Assembly (NCBI RefSeq): GCF_041102775.1
Contig: NZ_JBGCUO010000001.1
Location: 1,426,001 to 1,490,000 of the forward strand
DNA length: 64,000 nt
Direction: 5' to 3'
Source: Alcanivorax sp. REN37
GTDB lineage: Bacteria; Pseudomonadota; Gammaproteobacteria; Pseudomonadales; Alcanivoracaceae
This document shows positions 1 through 9,733 of the stretch, piece by piece. The translations under genes were made by a program, and so were the position numbers. The notes under the pieces were generated by a model that made no database searches, was not told where the DNA came from, and was given only the letters and a program-made list of their open reading frames with translations. Each line of letters begins with the position of its first letter. Within the stretch, counting starts at the first letter, position 1.

Positions 1-376
1 TCATGCCGGCCCACGTTGTGTACGACGCGGTGGACAGCCAGCCGGCCGGATTCTCCCGTATATGGCTGGAGTTACTGCGCCGGCAACTGGGTTTCGCCGG
101 CGTGATCTTCAGCGATGACCTGACCATGGAAGGCGCCGCCGCCGCTGGCGATTACGCCGCCCGTACCGCTGCCGCGTTGGACGCCGGCTGCGACATGGTG
201 CTGGTGTGCAACCAGCGCGCGGCGGCACTGCAAGTGCTGGATGCGGTCACCGCGTTGCAACCGTCCGCACGGGTGCCGGCCAGTGGCTTGCGCGCCGCCC
301 CACAGTCGCCGATGACGGCGGCACAACGGCAGCAAGCGCAAGCGCTGGCTGCCCGACTCATTGAAACGTTCAACCA

Positions 377-380
<4 letters not shown>
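1..380 (+). CDS. nagZ: beta-N-acetylhexosaminidase NagZ, C-terminal part
   Basis: The start lies before the window; about 126 C-terminal codons are present in the frame of position 3. The segment [10 protein letters not shown] is the conserved GH3 NagZ motif that contains the catalytic aspartate, and [12 protein letters not shown] is a further NagZ block. NagZ is a cytoplasmic enzyme that removes GlcNAc from anhydro-muropeptides during peptidoglycan recycling. Its product is also tied to AmpC beta-lactamase induction in many Gram-negative bacteria (family knowledge). The stop codon overlaps the possible GTG start of the next gene, so it probably leads an operon with the purine-salvage genes. 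The same neighbourhood is seen in Pseudomonas. Confidence 0.93.
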
Positions 381-1686
<1,306 letters not shown>

Positions 1687-1696
1687 AGGCTGGCTG

Positions 1697-2881
1697 ATGG
1701 CATCTTCGGTTGATGTGGTGGTCGTGGGTGCCGGCGCCGCCGGGCTGATGTGTGCCGCTACCGCCGCCTACCGCGGGCGGCGGGTGCGGGTGCTCGACCA
1801 TGCCAACCGGCCGGGCAAGAAAATCTTGATGTCCGGCGGAGGCCGCTGCAACTTCACCAATCTCAACAGCACGCCTCAGCACTTCCTATCCGCTAACCCC
1901 CATTTCTGCATCTCAGCGCTGAAGCGCTACACCCCGCAGCACTTTTTTGAGCTGGCAGAGCGCCATGGCGTGGACTGGTGCGAAAAGGGGCCGGGCCAAT
2001 TGTTCTGCGTGCATAGCAGCCAGCCGATTCTTGATCTGTTGCTGACCGAGTGCGAATGGGCCGGTGCCGAAGTGCAGGTGAATACCTCGATCCAGCGCAT
2101 TGAGCAGCACGGGCAGGGGTTTCGGCTGCACACCAGCAGCGGCGTAATCAGCTGCGAGTCGCTGGTGATAGCCACTGGCGGCCTGTCGATTCCGACCTTG
2201 GGCGCCAGCGGCTTCGGTTACCAGGTCGCCGAACAGTTCGGTCTGACGGTCTTGCCGACCCGTGCTGGGCTGGTGCCGTTTACGCTGCAGCCGCAGGAAA
2301 AAGAGCATCTGACGCCGCTATCAGGGGTGGCGGTGCCGGTGTCGGTGCAGGCCGGCGGGCAGACCTTCCGTGAGCCAATGCTGTTCACCCATCGCGGTTT
2401 GTCTGGGCCGGCGATGTTGCAGTTGTCCAACTACTGGCAGCCGGGTGAGGCGCTGCAGATTAATTTACTGCCGGAGGCAGGGTTGGATCTGGCCGCTTGG
2501 CAGCAGCTGCGACGCCAGCGCCCGGAAGCCAGAGTAGAGCAGGTGCTACAGCAGTATTGGCCGAAGCGCATGGCGCAGCAGTTTTGCGCGTGGCAGCAAT
2601 GGGACCAGCCGCTGCAGCACTTTTCCCAGATGGCGTTGGAGCAGCTCGACAGCAGCTTGCGTCAGTGGACCGTCAAGCCGTCCGGCACCGAAGGGTACCG
2701 GACCGCCGAGGTCACCCTCGGCGGTGTCGATACCCGGCAGGTGTCGTCGCGTAATTTTCAGGCAAATACGGTACCGGGACTGTATTTTATCGGCGAAGTG
2801 CTGGATGTGACCGGGCAGCTGGGCGGTCATAACTTCCAGTGGGCGTGGTCGTCCGGCTACTGCGCCGGTGAGGTGGTGTAG
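1697..2881 (+). CDS. NAD(P)/FAD-dependent oxidoreductase, HI0933/YhiN family
   Basis: A 394-residue flavoprotein. The N-terminus (residues 6-40) has the Rossmann motif VVGAGAAGLM followed by the family-typical segment PGKKILMSGGGRCNFTN. The C-terminus ends with GLYFIGEVLDVTGQLGGHNFQWAW, which holds the second FAD contact. Members of the HI0933 (BaiN-like) family bind FAD, but most have no assigned substrate, so no reaction is claimed. The gene starts 10 bases after the phosphorylase gene and is convergent with mfd. A more distant relative occurs at 62090-63319 in this window. The length is normal and no damage is seen. Confidence 0.85.
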   Translation: MASSVDVVVVGAGAAGLMCAATAAYRGRRVRVLDHANRPGKKILMSGGGRCNFTNLNSTPQHFLSANPHFCISALKRYTPQHFFELAERHGVDWCEKGPGQLFCVHSSQPILDLLLTECEWAGAEVQVNTSIQRIEQHGQGFRLHTSSGVISCESLVIATGGLSIPTLGASGFGYQVAEQFGLTVLPTRAGLVPFTLQPQEKEHLTPLSGVAVPVSVQAGGQTFREPMLFTHRGLSGPAMLQLSNYWQPGEALQINLLPEAGLDLAAWQQLRRQRPEARVEQVLQQYWPKRMAQQFCAWQQWDQPLQHFSQMALEQLDSSLRQWTVKPSGTEGYRTAEVTLGGVDTRQVSSRNFQANTVPGLYFIGEVLDVTGQLGGHNFQWAWSSGYCAGEVV

Positions 2882-2930
2882 CCGCCGGCAGCCCGCGTCA
2901 GGGCGCGCCGCCTGGTGCCCGCTTCAATGA

Positions 2931-5900
2931 TCACGCCAGCGACGCCAGCAACTTTTCCACTTCTTCGAAGCGCTTTTCCACTTCCTCCGATACCACTTCA
3001 AAGCGCAGCATGTTGCCCCCTTGCAGCTTGTAGCGGCCGCTGAAGGTCTGTACCAGTCGCACCAGTTTTAGCGGGTCCACTTGGGTGCGCTCGGCAAACT
3101 CGATACGGCCAGACTCGGCGCCGGCATCGATGCGGGCAATGCCGAGCCGTTCTGCTTGCTGGCGCAGGGCAGTGAGCCGGAACAGGTTCTTCACCTGTGG
3201 CGGCAGCAGCCCAAAGCGGTCGATCATTTCCACTTTCAGCTCGTCGAGGCCGTCGCTGCTCTTGCAACTGGCGATGCGCTTGTACAGCGTCAGGCGCGAG
3301 AACACATCCGGCAAGTAGTCGTCCGGAATCAGTGCCGGCACCCGCAGGTTGATCTCCGGGCCGCCGGACAGCGGTTTCTGGGTGTCCGGCTGCTCGCCGC
3401 GTTTGAGCGCGTCCACCGCCTGCTCCAGCATTTCCATGTACAGCGTAAAGCCGATGGTCTCGATGTGGCCGTGCTGCTCTTCGCCCAACAGTTCGCCGGC
3501 GCCACGAATTTCCAGATCGTGGCTGGCGAGGGTGAAGCCGGCACCGAGTTCGGAGGCTTGCTCGATCGCTTCCAGCCGTTTCACCGCATCCTTGGTCAAT
3601 GTTTTTGGCGAGGGCGTCATCAGGAAGGCATACGCCTGATGGTGGGAGCGGCCGACGCGGCCACGCAGTTGGTGCAGCTGCGCCAGGCCGAACTTGTCGG
3701 CGCGCTCGATCAAAATGGTGTTGGCCGACGGCACGTCGATGCCGGTTTCGATAATGGTGGTGCACAGCAGTACGTTGAAGCGGCGGTGGTAAAACTCCGA
3801 CATCACCTGTTCCAAATCGCGCTCGCGCATCTGGCCGTGGGCGATGCCGATGCGGGCATCCGGCACCAACGCTTGCAGTTCCTCGGCGGTGCGCGCCATG
3901 CGTTCGATATCGTTGTGCAGGTAGTACACCTGGCCGCCGCGCAGCAGCTCGCGCAGTACTGCTTCCTTGATCAGTGCCGGGTCTTTCTGCTGCACGAAGG
4001 TTTTTACCGACAGCCGCTTTTCCGGTGGGGTGGCGATGATGGAGATATCGCGCATGCCGGACATCGCCATATTCAGCGTGCGCGGAATCGGCGTCGCCGT
4101 CAGCGTGAGGATGTCGGCCTCGGCGCGCATTTCTTTCAGGCGCTCTTTGTGCTTGACGCCGAAGCGGTGCTCTTCATCGACGATCACCAACCCCAGGTCG
4201 CGAAATTGCACCGACTCCTGCAGTAGCTGGTGGGTGCCAACCACGATGTCCACCTTGCCCTCGCGCAACCGTTCCAACACCGCGGTTTTTTCCTTTTGGC
4301 TGCGGAAGCGGCTGAGCACCTCGATGGTCACCGGCCAATCGGCAAAGCGGTCACAGAACGACTCATGGTGCTGCTGGGCCAGCAAGGTGGTCGGCACCAG
4401 CACAGCCACTTGGGTGTTGTTCTGGGCGGCGACAAAGGCGGCGCGCATGGCCACCTCGGTCTTGCCAAAGCCGACGTCGCCGCACACCAGTCGGTCCATC
4501 GGCCGGTCAGCTTGCAGATCGCGCAGCACCGCGGCAATGGCGGCGGCCTGATCTGGTGTTTCCTCGAAATTGAAGCCGTCAGCGAAGCGCGCGTAGTCCT
4601 CTGCCGGCAGCGTGAAGGCGCGGCCGACGCGAGCTTCGCGGCGGGCATAGGTATTGAGCAACTCGGCGGCCACGTCGGTGATTTTTTCCGCCGCTTTCTG
4701 CCGGGCTTTAGCCCACTGATCAGACCCGAGTCGGGTCAGTGGGGCATGTTCCGGATCGCTGCCGCCGTAGCGGCTGATCAGGTGTAGTGAGGAGACCGGC
4801 AGGTAGATCTTGTCGCCGCCGGCGTACTCCAGCAGCAAGAACTCATGTTGCTGGCCGTCCACCTTCATGTGAGTCAGGCCCTGATAGCGGCCCACACCAT
4901 GGTCGATGTGTACCACCGGCGTGCCTGGGGTCAGCTCGCCCAGTGAGCGGAAGGCTTGCTCGGCAGAGGTTTCCTGACCGCTGCGGCGAAGTCGGCGCTG
5001 CATGATGCGCTCGCCGTACAATTGGCTTTCGGCCACTACCAGCCAGCCGTTGGCCGGTGACCAGAATCCCAGGTCCAGCTCGCCGACGGTCAAATTCCAG
5101 TCGGCATCGTCTTGCTGGAACGCATCCCAGTCGGCCACCAGCCTCGGCTGAATGCCTTGCTTTTGCATGAGTTCCAGCAGCGCTTCGCGCCGGCCGGGGG
5201 TTTCCGCACAGACCAGCACCCGGGGTGCGGGTTGTTCCAGGCCGACCTGCTGTTTGAGCGCGGCGAACGGGTTGTTGTCGCGGCCAGCGGCCAGCGGCGG
5301 CAGGGCGCGGAAACCGAAATCGACCCCTTCGCTGCCGTTCAGGCGTGCTAGCGGCAGCGTGCGCAACTGCTGATTCAATTGTTCCACCGGCAGGAACAAT
5401 TCGGTCGGCGCCAAAATGGGCCGGCGGATATCGTGGCGACGGTCTTCGTGACGGGCTTGGATCTCTTGCCAATATTGGGTGGCGGCGTCAGCGCAGCCGG
5501 GCAGCTGCACCGCCCGCACCACCTCGGGCAGGTAGTCGAACAGTGACGCAGTGTCGTCGAAGAACAGCGGCAGGTAGTACTCCAAGCCAGGACTGGCGAT
5601 ACCATCCGACACGTCCTGGTAAAGGCTGCACTGCCGATGGTCAACATCGAAGCGATCGCGGAATGCCTGCTTGAAATGGCGAATGCCGGCTTCGCTGAGC
5701 GGGAATTCCGCCGCCGGCAGCAGGTTCACCTGCTCTAGCGTGGTGGTGGAGCGTTGGCTTTCGGCATCGAACAGCCGCAGCGACTCGATTTCATCGTCGA
5801 ACAGCTCAATGCGCAGCGGCTGCTCAGCCCCCATCGGATAGATGTCCATGATCGCGCCGCGCACTGCGAACTCGCCATGCTCGTAGACGTTGTCGCGTTG

Positions 5901-6368
5901 GCGGTAGCCGCTGGCCACCAGCTGCTGGCGCGTCAGCTCCATGTCGAAACGCTGGCCCGGCTTCAGCGCAAAGTGGCTGGCGGCCAAGTGCGCGCGCGGC
6001 GCCAGTCGCTGCATCAAGGTGCTGACTGGCGTGATCAGCAGCCCACTGCGTGTGGTTGGCAGTCGGTGCAGTACATCGATGCGCTCGCTGATGATGTCCT
6101 GGTGCGGCGAGAACAGGTCGTAGGGCAGCGTTTCCCAGCCGGGAAAGTTCAGCACCGGCACCTGCTCGGTATCGGGCAGGTAGAACGCCACGCTGTGCGC
6201 CAGCTGGCGCGCCTCGGCGGAGCTGCGGGTGACCACCAGCAGCAGCCCTTGTTGCTGGCGCGCGAGTTCGGCCAGCACCGGCGCCAGGGCGCCGGTATCG
6301 AGGCCGCACCACAGGCGGTAATGATCGGGGCCGGTGGGAAACAGCGGCGAAGCAGGCAATAGCGTCAT
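2931..6368 (-). CDS. mfd: transcription-repair coupling factor Mfd
   Basis: At 1145 residues this is the usual Mfd length. An N-terminal UvrB-like region is followed by the RNA polymerase interaction domain (around residues 475-545) and then the RecG-type translocase motor. In the motor, Walker A is GDVGFGKTEVA with Lys636, motif II is VDEEHRFG, and TATPIPRTLNM is motif III. A C-terminal TRCF domain that regulates UvrA binding ends the protein. Mfd removes RNA polymerase stalled at lesions and recruits UvrA. The gene is transcribed alone toward the flavoprotein gene. A -10-like TACAAT on the minus strand at 6399-6404 lies 30 bases upstream of the ATG. Confidence 0.98.
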   Translation of the reverse strand: MTLLPASPLFPTGPDHYRLWCGLDTGALAPVLAELARQQQGLLLVVTRSSAEARQLAHSVAFYLPDTEQVPVLNFPGWETLPYDLFSPHQDIISERIDVLHRLPTTRSGLLITPVSTLMQRLAPRAHLAASHFALKPGQRFDMELTRQQLVASGYRQRDNVYEHGEFAVRGAIMDIYPMGAEQPLRIELFDDEIESLRLFDAESQRSTTTLEQVNLLPAAEFPLSEAGIRHFKQAFRDRFDVDHRQCSLYQDVSDGIASPGLEYYLPLFFDDTASLFDYLPEVVRAVQLPGCADAATQYWQEIQARHEDRRHDIRRPILAPTELFLPVEQLNQQLRTLPLARLNGSEGVDFGFRALPPLAAGRDNNPFAALKQQVGLEQPAPRVLVCAETPGRREALLELMQKQGIQPRLVADWDAFQQDDADWNLTVGELDLGFWSPANGWLVVAESQLYGERIMQRRLRRSGQETSAEQAFRSLGELTPGTPVVHIDHGVGRYQGLTHMKVDGQQHEFLLLEYAGGDKIYLPVSSLHLISRYGGSDPEHAPLTRLGSDQWAKARQKAAEKITDVAAELLNTYARREARVGRAFTLPAEDYARFADGFNFEETPDQAAAIAAVLRDLQADRPMDRLVCGDVGFGKTEVAMRAAFVAAQNNTQVAVLVPTTLLAQQHHESFCDRFADWPVTIEVLSRFRSQKEKTAVLERLREGKVDIVVGTHQLLQESVQFRDLGLVIVDEEHRFGVKHKERLKEMRAEADILTLTATPIPRTLNMAMSGMRDISIIATPPEKRLSVKTFVQQKDPALIKEAVLRELLRGGQVYYLHNDIERMARTAEELQALVPDARIGIAHGQMRERDLEQVMSEFYHRRFNVLLCTTIIETGIDVPSANTILIERADKFGLAQLHQLRGRVGRSHHQAYAFLMTPSPKTLTKDAVKRLEAIEQASELGAGFTLASHDLEIRGAGELLGEEQHGHIETIGFTLYMEMLEQAVDALKRGEQPDTQKPLSGGPEINLRVPALIPDDYLPDVFSRLTLYKRIASCKSSDGLDELKVEMIDRFGLLPPQVKNLFRLTALRQQAERLGIARIDAGAESGRIEFAERTQVDPLKLVRLVQTFSGRYKLQGGNMLRFEVVSEEVEKRFEEVEKLLASLA

Positions 6369-6398
6369 GATGAGGGTCTGTACGTTGCGACGGACGGC

Positions 6399-6404
6399 AT
6401 TGTA
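6399..6404 (-). promoter_or_regulatory. candidate -10 element of mfd
   Basis: The minus strand reads CTACAATGCCG, a five-of-six match to TATAAT followed by a GC-rich discriminator. It lies 30 bases before the mfd start. No -35 match is visible. It belongs to a recurring TANNATGC pattern in this window. Confidence 0.4.
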
Positions 6405-6465
6405 GCGGCCCGGTGGCGGACGGGCGAGGCGACGTTTGCAATGGGTGCCCGCCAGTGGATGGCGC

Positions 6466-6474
6466 TGCTATGAT
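6466..6474 (+). promoter_or_regulatory. candidate extended -10 element of tesB
   Basis: TGC followed by TATGAT is an extended -10 pattern (TGn plus a five-of-six -10 hexamer), then GCTGCG. It lies 33 bases before the chosen ATG at 6508, which supports that start over the upstream in-frame ATG at 6436. Confidence 0.45.
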
Positions 6475-6507
6475 GCTGCGTTTGCAGCGGCCCGAGTATC
6501 AAAGTTC

Positions 6508-7377
6508 ATGAAGGATATCGTACGAGATTTGCTGGAAGTGATTGCGCTGGAACGGCTGGAACAGAACCTGTTCCGTGGCCCCAGCCGCAACACCCACCAG
6601 CGCGGTATTTTCGGCGGTCTGGTGGCCGGGCAGGCGTTGATGGCTGCCAGCCGCACCGTCGACGACGACCGGCTTGCCCATTCCCTGCACGGTTACTTTT
6701 TGCGTCCCGGCGATCACACCGTGCCGGTGATTTATGACGTTGACCGCATCCGCGATGGGGCCAGCTTCACCACCCGGCGGGTGACAGCGATCCAGCATGG
6801 TCGCGCTATTTTCTGCTTGGAAGCGTCGTTCCAGGTTGCTGAGCGGGGCATGGAACATCAGGCACCGATGCCGGAGGCGCCGGCGGCAGGAAGCCTGCAG
6901 TCGGAACAAGAGCTGCGTGAAGTCTGGCGCGACCGCTTCCCGATCGGCAAGGTCGATGCGTTCATGCAGGAGCGACCGGTGGAAATCCGTCCGGTGCGCC
7001 AGGATGATCCGTTCGACTTCAATGCCAAGCCGGCCCACCGCGCGTTCTGGTTCCGGGTGCCGGGCGAGTTTGACGTCGATGCTGCCATGCACCGCGCGCT
7101 GCTGGCCTACTGCTCCGACTGCTGGCTGCTGGGCACCAGTGCTTTGCCCCACGGCGTAAACTATTTCTCGCCGGGGGTGATGATGGCGAGCATCGACCAT
7201 GCCATGTGGTTCCATCGGCCATTTAAGGTCAACGAATGGCTGTTGTATGACATGTACAGCCCGTCTGCATCCGGCGCTCGGGGTCTCAGCCGCGGCAGCA
7301 TCTACACCGCAGATGGCCAATTGGTGGCCTCAGTGATGCAGGAAGGTCTGGTGCGGGTCAGCGAACTGGGCGACTGA
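6508..7377 (+). CDS. tesB: acyl-CoA thioesterase II (TesB)
   Basis: A 289-residue double hot-dog thioesterase. The N-terminal half has QNLFRGPSR, GGLVAGQALMAA and HSLHGYFLRPGD, all characteristic of TesB. The C-terminal half ends with ASIDHAMWFHRPF and YDMYSPSASGARGLSRG, including the Asp of the D-Q-S/T catalytic set. It hydrolyses medium- and long-chain acyl-CoAs to free acids and CoA in the cytoplasm. An in-frame ATG exists 72 bases upstream at 6436, but the protein family starts near MKDIVRDLL and a promoter-like element lies between the two. The gene stands alone, divergent from mfd and convergent with the MarR gene. Confidence 0.93.
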   Translation: MKDIVRDLLEVIALERLEQNLFRGPSRNTHQRGIFGGLVAGQALMAASRTVDDDRLAHSLHGYFLRPGDHTVPVIYDVDRIRDGASFTTRRVTAIQHGRAIFCLEASFQVAERGMEHQAPMPEAPAAGSLQSEQELREVWRDRFPIGKVDAFMQERPVEIRPVRQDDPFDFNAKPAHRAFWFRVPGEFDVDAAMHRALLAYCSDCWLLGTSALPHGVNYFSPGVMMASIDHAMWFHRPFKVNEWLLYDMYSPSASGARGLSRGSIYTADGQLVASVMQEGLVRVSELGD

Positions 7378-7385
7378 GCCGTCGC

Positions 7386-7820
7386 TTACCAGTGGCGGGC
7401 GAGGGCGAGGTTCACTTCCAGCCAGCCCGCCACGGCGCTGTCATCCAGCTGTTCAAAACATTGGCGTAGCAAACGGATCTGTTCCTTGCGCAGCGCTGCT
7501 TCTAGCTTCAGTCCATCGGCGGTCAGTACCAGCAGGCGCTTGCGCTTGTCGTCGGCGTCGGTGCGGCTGTCCACCAACCGCATTTGCACCAGCTGTCGCA
7601 GCGGCACGTTAAGTGCCTGCTTGCTGACTTTCAGCCGCGCCAGCAACTCTGACACCGACAGCTCCGGTGAGCGGGCAATGAAGAACAGGATGCGGTGGTG
7701 TACCCGCGACAAGCCGCGCCGGGCCAACATGTCGTCCGGGCGCGCAGTGAAGGCCTGGTAGGCCTTGAAGAAGGCGGCCAGTGCTTCGTGTTGGGTGGCG
7801 GGGGATGAAAAGTCAATCAT
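7386..7820 (-). CDS. MarR-family transcriptional regulator
   Basis: A 144-residue protein with the MarR winged helix: helices around residues 55-85 (SVSELLARLKVSKQALNVPL) and the wing segment DSRTDADDKRKRLLVLT. MarR proteins bind palindromic operators as dimers and usually respond to small phenolic or lipophilic ligands. The gene is divergent from an aminotransferase gene. Two 15-base dyads of identical pattern lie between the two starts, and one spans its own ATG, so autorepression and control of the aminotransferase are likely. The predicted transcription start is only a few bases from the ATG, suggesting an almost leaderless message. The ligand is unknown. Confidence 0.88.
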   Translation of the reverse strand: MIDFSSPATQHEALAAFFKAYQAFTARPDDMLARRGLSRVHHRILFFIARSPELSVSELLARLKVSKQALNVPLRQLVQMRLVDSRTDADDKRKRLLVLTADGLKLEAALRKEQIRLLRQCFEQLDDSAVAGWLEVNLALARHW

Positions 7821-7826
7821 ATTGAC
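7812..7826. promoter_or_regulatory. operator-like dyad 1 (GTCAA-N5-TTGAC)
   Basis: GTCAATCATATTGAC is a near-perfect palindrome whose centre contains the marR start codon. Its right half overlaps TTGACG (7822-7827), a candidate -35 for the rightward aminotransferase promoter (TAACGT at 7845-7850, 17-base spacer). It is probably a MarR binding site. Confidence 0.6.
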
Positions 7827-7828
7827 GC

Positions 7829-7857
7829 ATCTAACCGGGCCGCGTAACGTGAGTCAA
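7829..7857 (-). promoter_or_regulatory. candidate marR promoter
   Basis: On the minus strand TTGACT (five of six -35 bases, 7857-7852) is followed after exactly 17 bases by TTAGAT (7834-7829). The -10 is a weak match. The -35 is the left part of operator dyad 2. Confidence 0.4.
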
Positions 7858-7867
7858 CCTTTTTGAC
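7853..7867. promoter_or_regulatory. operator-like dyad 2 (GTCAA-N5-TTGAC)
   Basis: GTCAACCTTTTTGAC repeats the half-sites and spacing of dyad 1, 41 bases (about four helical turns) away. It covers the -35 of the leftward marR promoter and the likely start of the rightward transcript. Confidence 0.6.
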
Positions 7868-7901
7868 GTATCTCTGCCCGCGCCCGAGGTCTGCACCATT
7901 C

Positions 7902-9119
7902 ATGGCATTTTCCGAACGTGTTGCCCGTCTGAAGAGCTCTCTGATCCGTGAAATCCTGGCCGCTGCCCAGCGTCCGGGGGTGATGTCATTTGCCGGCGGA
8001 CTGCCGGCGGAAAGCATGTTGCCGGCGGTGGACTGGTCGGCGTTGCCGGCCGGTTTCGGCCAATACGGCATGAGTGAAGGCGAGCCGGAGCTGCGCCAGC
8101 GCATTGCCGCCGAGGCCCGCGCGCTGGGTATTGAGTGCAGTGCCGAACAGGTATTGGTGACGGCGGGCTCCCAGCAAGCGCTGGATCTGGTGGCGAAGCT
8201 GTTCATTGATCCCGGCACCCCGGTGTTGGTGGAATCGCCGACCTACCTTGCCGCGCTGCAATCGTTCCAGCTGTTCGGCGCCCGCTGTGTGACGGTGTCA
8301 CTGAACGACGATGGCCCGGATTTGGAGCAGCTGGCAGCGCGGCTGGAGCAAGAGCGTCCGGCGTTCGCTTACCTGATCCCGACCTTCCAAAATCCGTCGG
8401 CGGTACGCTACAGCGCCGAGGTCCGTACCCGCGTCGCCGAATTGCTTGATCGCCATAATGTGGTGTTGGTGGAAGACGAACCGTACCGCGAGTTGGTCTA
8501 CGACGACCAACTGGCGCAGCCGTTGGTGGCTCAGCTGCGCAGCGCCGACTGGGTGTACACCGGTACGCTGTCGAAAACGCTGCTGCCGGGGCTGCGCATC
8601 GGCTATCTGATTGCCAGCCCCAAGCTGTTCCCGTACCTACTGCGGCTGAAGCAAGCGGCGGATCTGCACACCAACCGCATCGGCCAATGGCAGGCGCTGC
8701 AATGGTTGGGTACGCCGGCGCTGGCGGCGCACATCGCCGAATTGCAAGTGTTCTACCGCGACCGTCGCGATGCCATGGACGCCGCGTTACGCCGCCACTT
8801 CGGCGACCTAGCGGAGTGGCAGACGCCGGCCGGCGGCTTGTTCTTCTGGTTGCGGCTGCGTCAGCCGGTGGATACCCGTACACTTTTGCCGCAGGCACTG
8901 GCGCAGGACGTGGCATTCATGCCGGGCGAGGCGTTCTTCGTCGATCCCGATGCCCACCCCGGTTATGTGCGTCTGAATTTCAGCCACGTACCGCCCGAGC
9001 TGATGGAAGAGGGCGTGGCGCGGTTGGCGGGTGTATTCCGCGCCGCTGCCGAGGGAGGCAAGAGTGACCGATCCACTGATACCGCTGCTGGAGCAAGTGC
9101 GCGCCTGCCGGCTGTGTGA
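7902..9119 (+). CDS. PLP-dependent class I/II aminotransferase
   Basis: About 405 residues with fold-type I features. SFAGGLPAES lies near the N-terminus, GSQQALDL around the phosphate site, PTFQNPSA and EDEPYRELVYD follow, and the Schiff-base lysine is Lys225 in GTLSKTLLPGLRIGYL. The sequence resembles the 2-aminoadipate/LysN or MocR-type aminotransferase domain without a DNA-binding domain; the amino donor cannot be told. The ATG at 7902 is chosen because conserved sequence starts there, although the frame is open to 7863. The gene is divergent from a MarR gene with shared operators. Its last 56 bases overlap the glycosylase gene, whose ribosome site lies inside this coding region. Confidence 0.85.
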   Translation: MAFSERVARLKSSLIREILAAAQRPGVMSFAGGLPAESMLPAVDWSALPAGFGQYGMSEGEPELRQRIAAEARALGIECSAEQVLVTAGSQQALDLVAKLFIDPGTPVLVESPTYLAALQSFQLFGARCVTVSLNDDGPDLEQLAARLEQERPAFAYLIPTFQNPSAVRYSAEVRTRVAELLDRHNVVLVEDEPYRELVYDDQLAQPLVAQLRSADWVYTGTLSKTLLPGLRIGYLIASPKLFPYLLRLKQAADLHTNRIGQWQALQWLGTPALAAHIAELQVFYRDRRDAMDAALRRHFGDLAEWQTPAGGLFFWLRLRQPVDTRTLLPQALAQDVAFMPGEAFFVDPDAHPGYVRLNFSHVPPELMEEGVARLAGVFRAAAEGGKSDRSTDTAAGASARLPAV

Positions 9120-9663
9120 AGACCAGTTGCCGCTTGGGCCACGGCCAGTGATCCGTGGTCTGAGCACCGCCACGCTGTTGATCATCGGACAGGCGCCCGG
9201 CACCAAGGTGCACGCCAGTGGCGTGCCTTGGGATGACCCCTCCGGCCGCCGTCTGCGCCAGTGGCTGGCCATCACTGACCAGCAGTTCTATGACGAGGCC
9301 CGCATTGCCATCATGCCAATGGGGCTGTGTTATCCCGGTCGTGGCAACGGCGGCGACCTGCCACCGATGCCGCGCTGCGCGCCGACCTGGCATCCGCCGG
9401 TGTTGGCGCATCTGCAAGCAGTGCAATTGGTGCTGCTGATCGGTGACCATGCCCAGCGCTACTACCTGAAAGACCGACAGACGCTGTCGCAGCGGGTGGC
9501 ACAATGGCCGCAATACGGGCCGCGCTACTTCCCGCTGCCGCATCCAAGTCCACGCAACCAGCGCTGGCTGCGCGAGCGCCCTTGGTTCGAGCAGGAGGTG
9601 GTGCCGGCGCTGCGTGACCGGGTCGCCACGGCGCTGGCTGCGGCGCCCGGGTCCGGTGGATAA
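9064..9663 (+). CDS. uracil-DNA glycosylase family protein with four-cysteine motif
   Basis: A 199-residue protein starting at GTG 9064 behind GGGAGG. GQAPG (residues 42-46) and HPSPRN (160-165) are the two active-site motifs of the uracil-DNA glycosylase superfamily. Cys15, Cys18, Cys89 and Cys105 form a C-x2-C...C-x15-C arrangement like the [4Fe-4S] site of family 4 and 5 enzymes. The product likely excises uracil or related bases from DNA. The start is embedded in the end of the aminotransferase gene (56-base overlap), so the two are probably cotranscribed although no shared pathway is evident. Substrate range and actual cluster binding are inference. Confidence 0.78.
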   Translation: MTDPLIPLLEQVRACRLCEDQLPLGPRPVIRGLSTATLLIIGQAPGTKVHASGVPWDDPSGRRLRQWLAITDQQFYDEARIAIMPMGLCYPGRGNGGDLPPMPRCAPTWHPPVLAHLQAVQLVLLIGDHAQRYYLKDRQTLSQRVAQWPQYGPRYFPLPHPSPRNQRWLRERPWFEQEVVPALRDRVATALAAAPGSGG

Positions 9664-9679
9664 AGCGCGGCCGAGCGGC

Positions 9680-9685
9680 TAGAAT
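9680..9685 (+). promoter_or_regulatory. candidate -10 element of gap
   Basis: CTAGAATGCGCGC contains TAGAAT, a five-of-six -10 match with a GC discriminator. It lies 48 bases before the gap start. No clear -35 is visible. Confidence 0.42.
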
Positions 9686-9733
9686 GCGCGCGCCAATTTT
9701 GCCTTAACACGCCACCCTAGAGGGCCTTATCCC

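Noticed and set aside
3081-4226. 381-codon open frame opposite mfd
   Set aside because: Shadow of the mfd translocase region; no ribosome site or family similarity.
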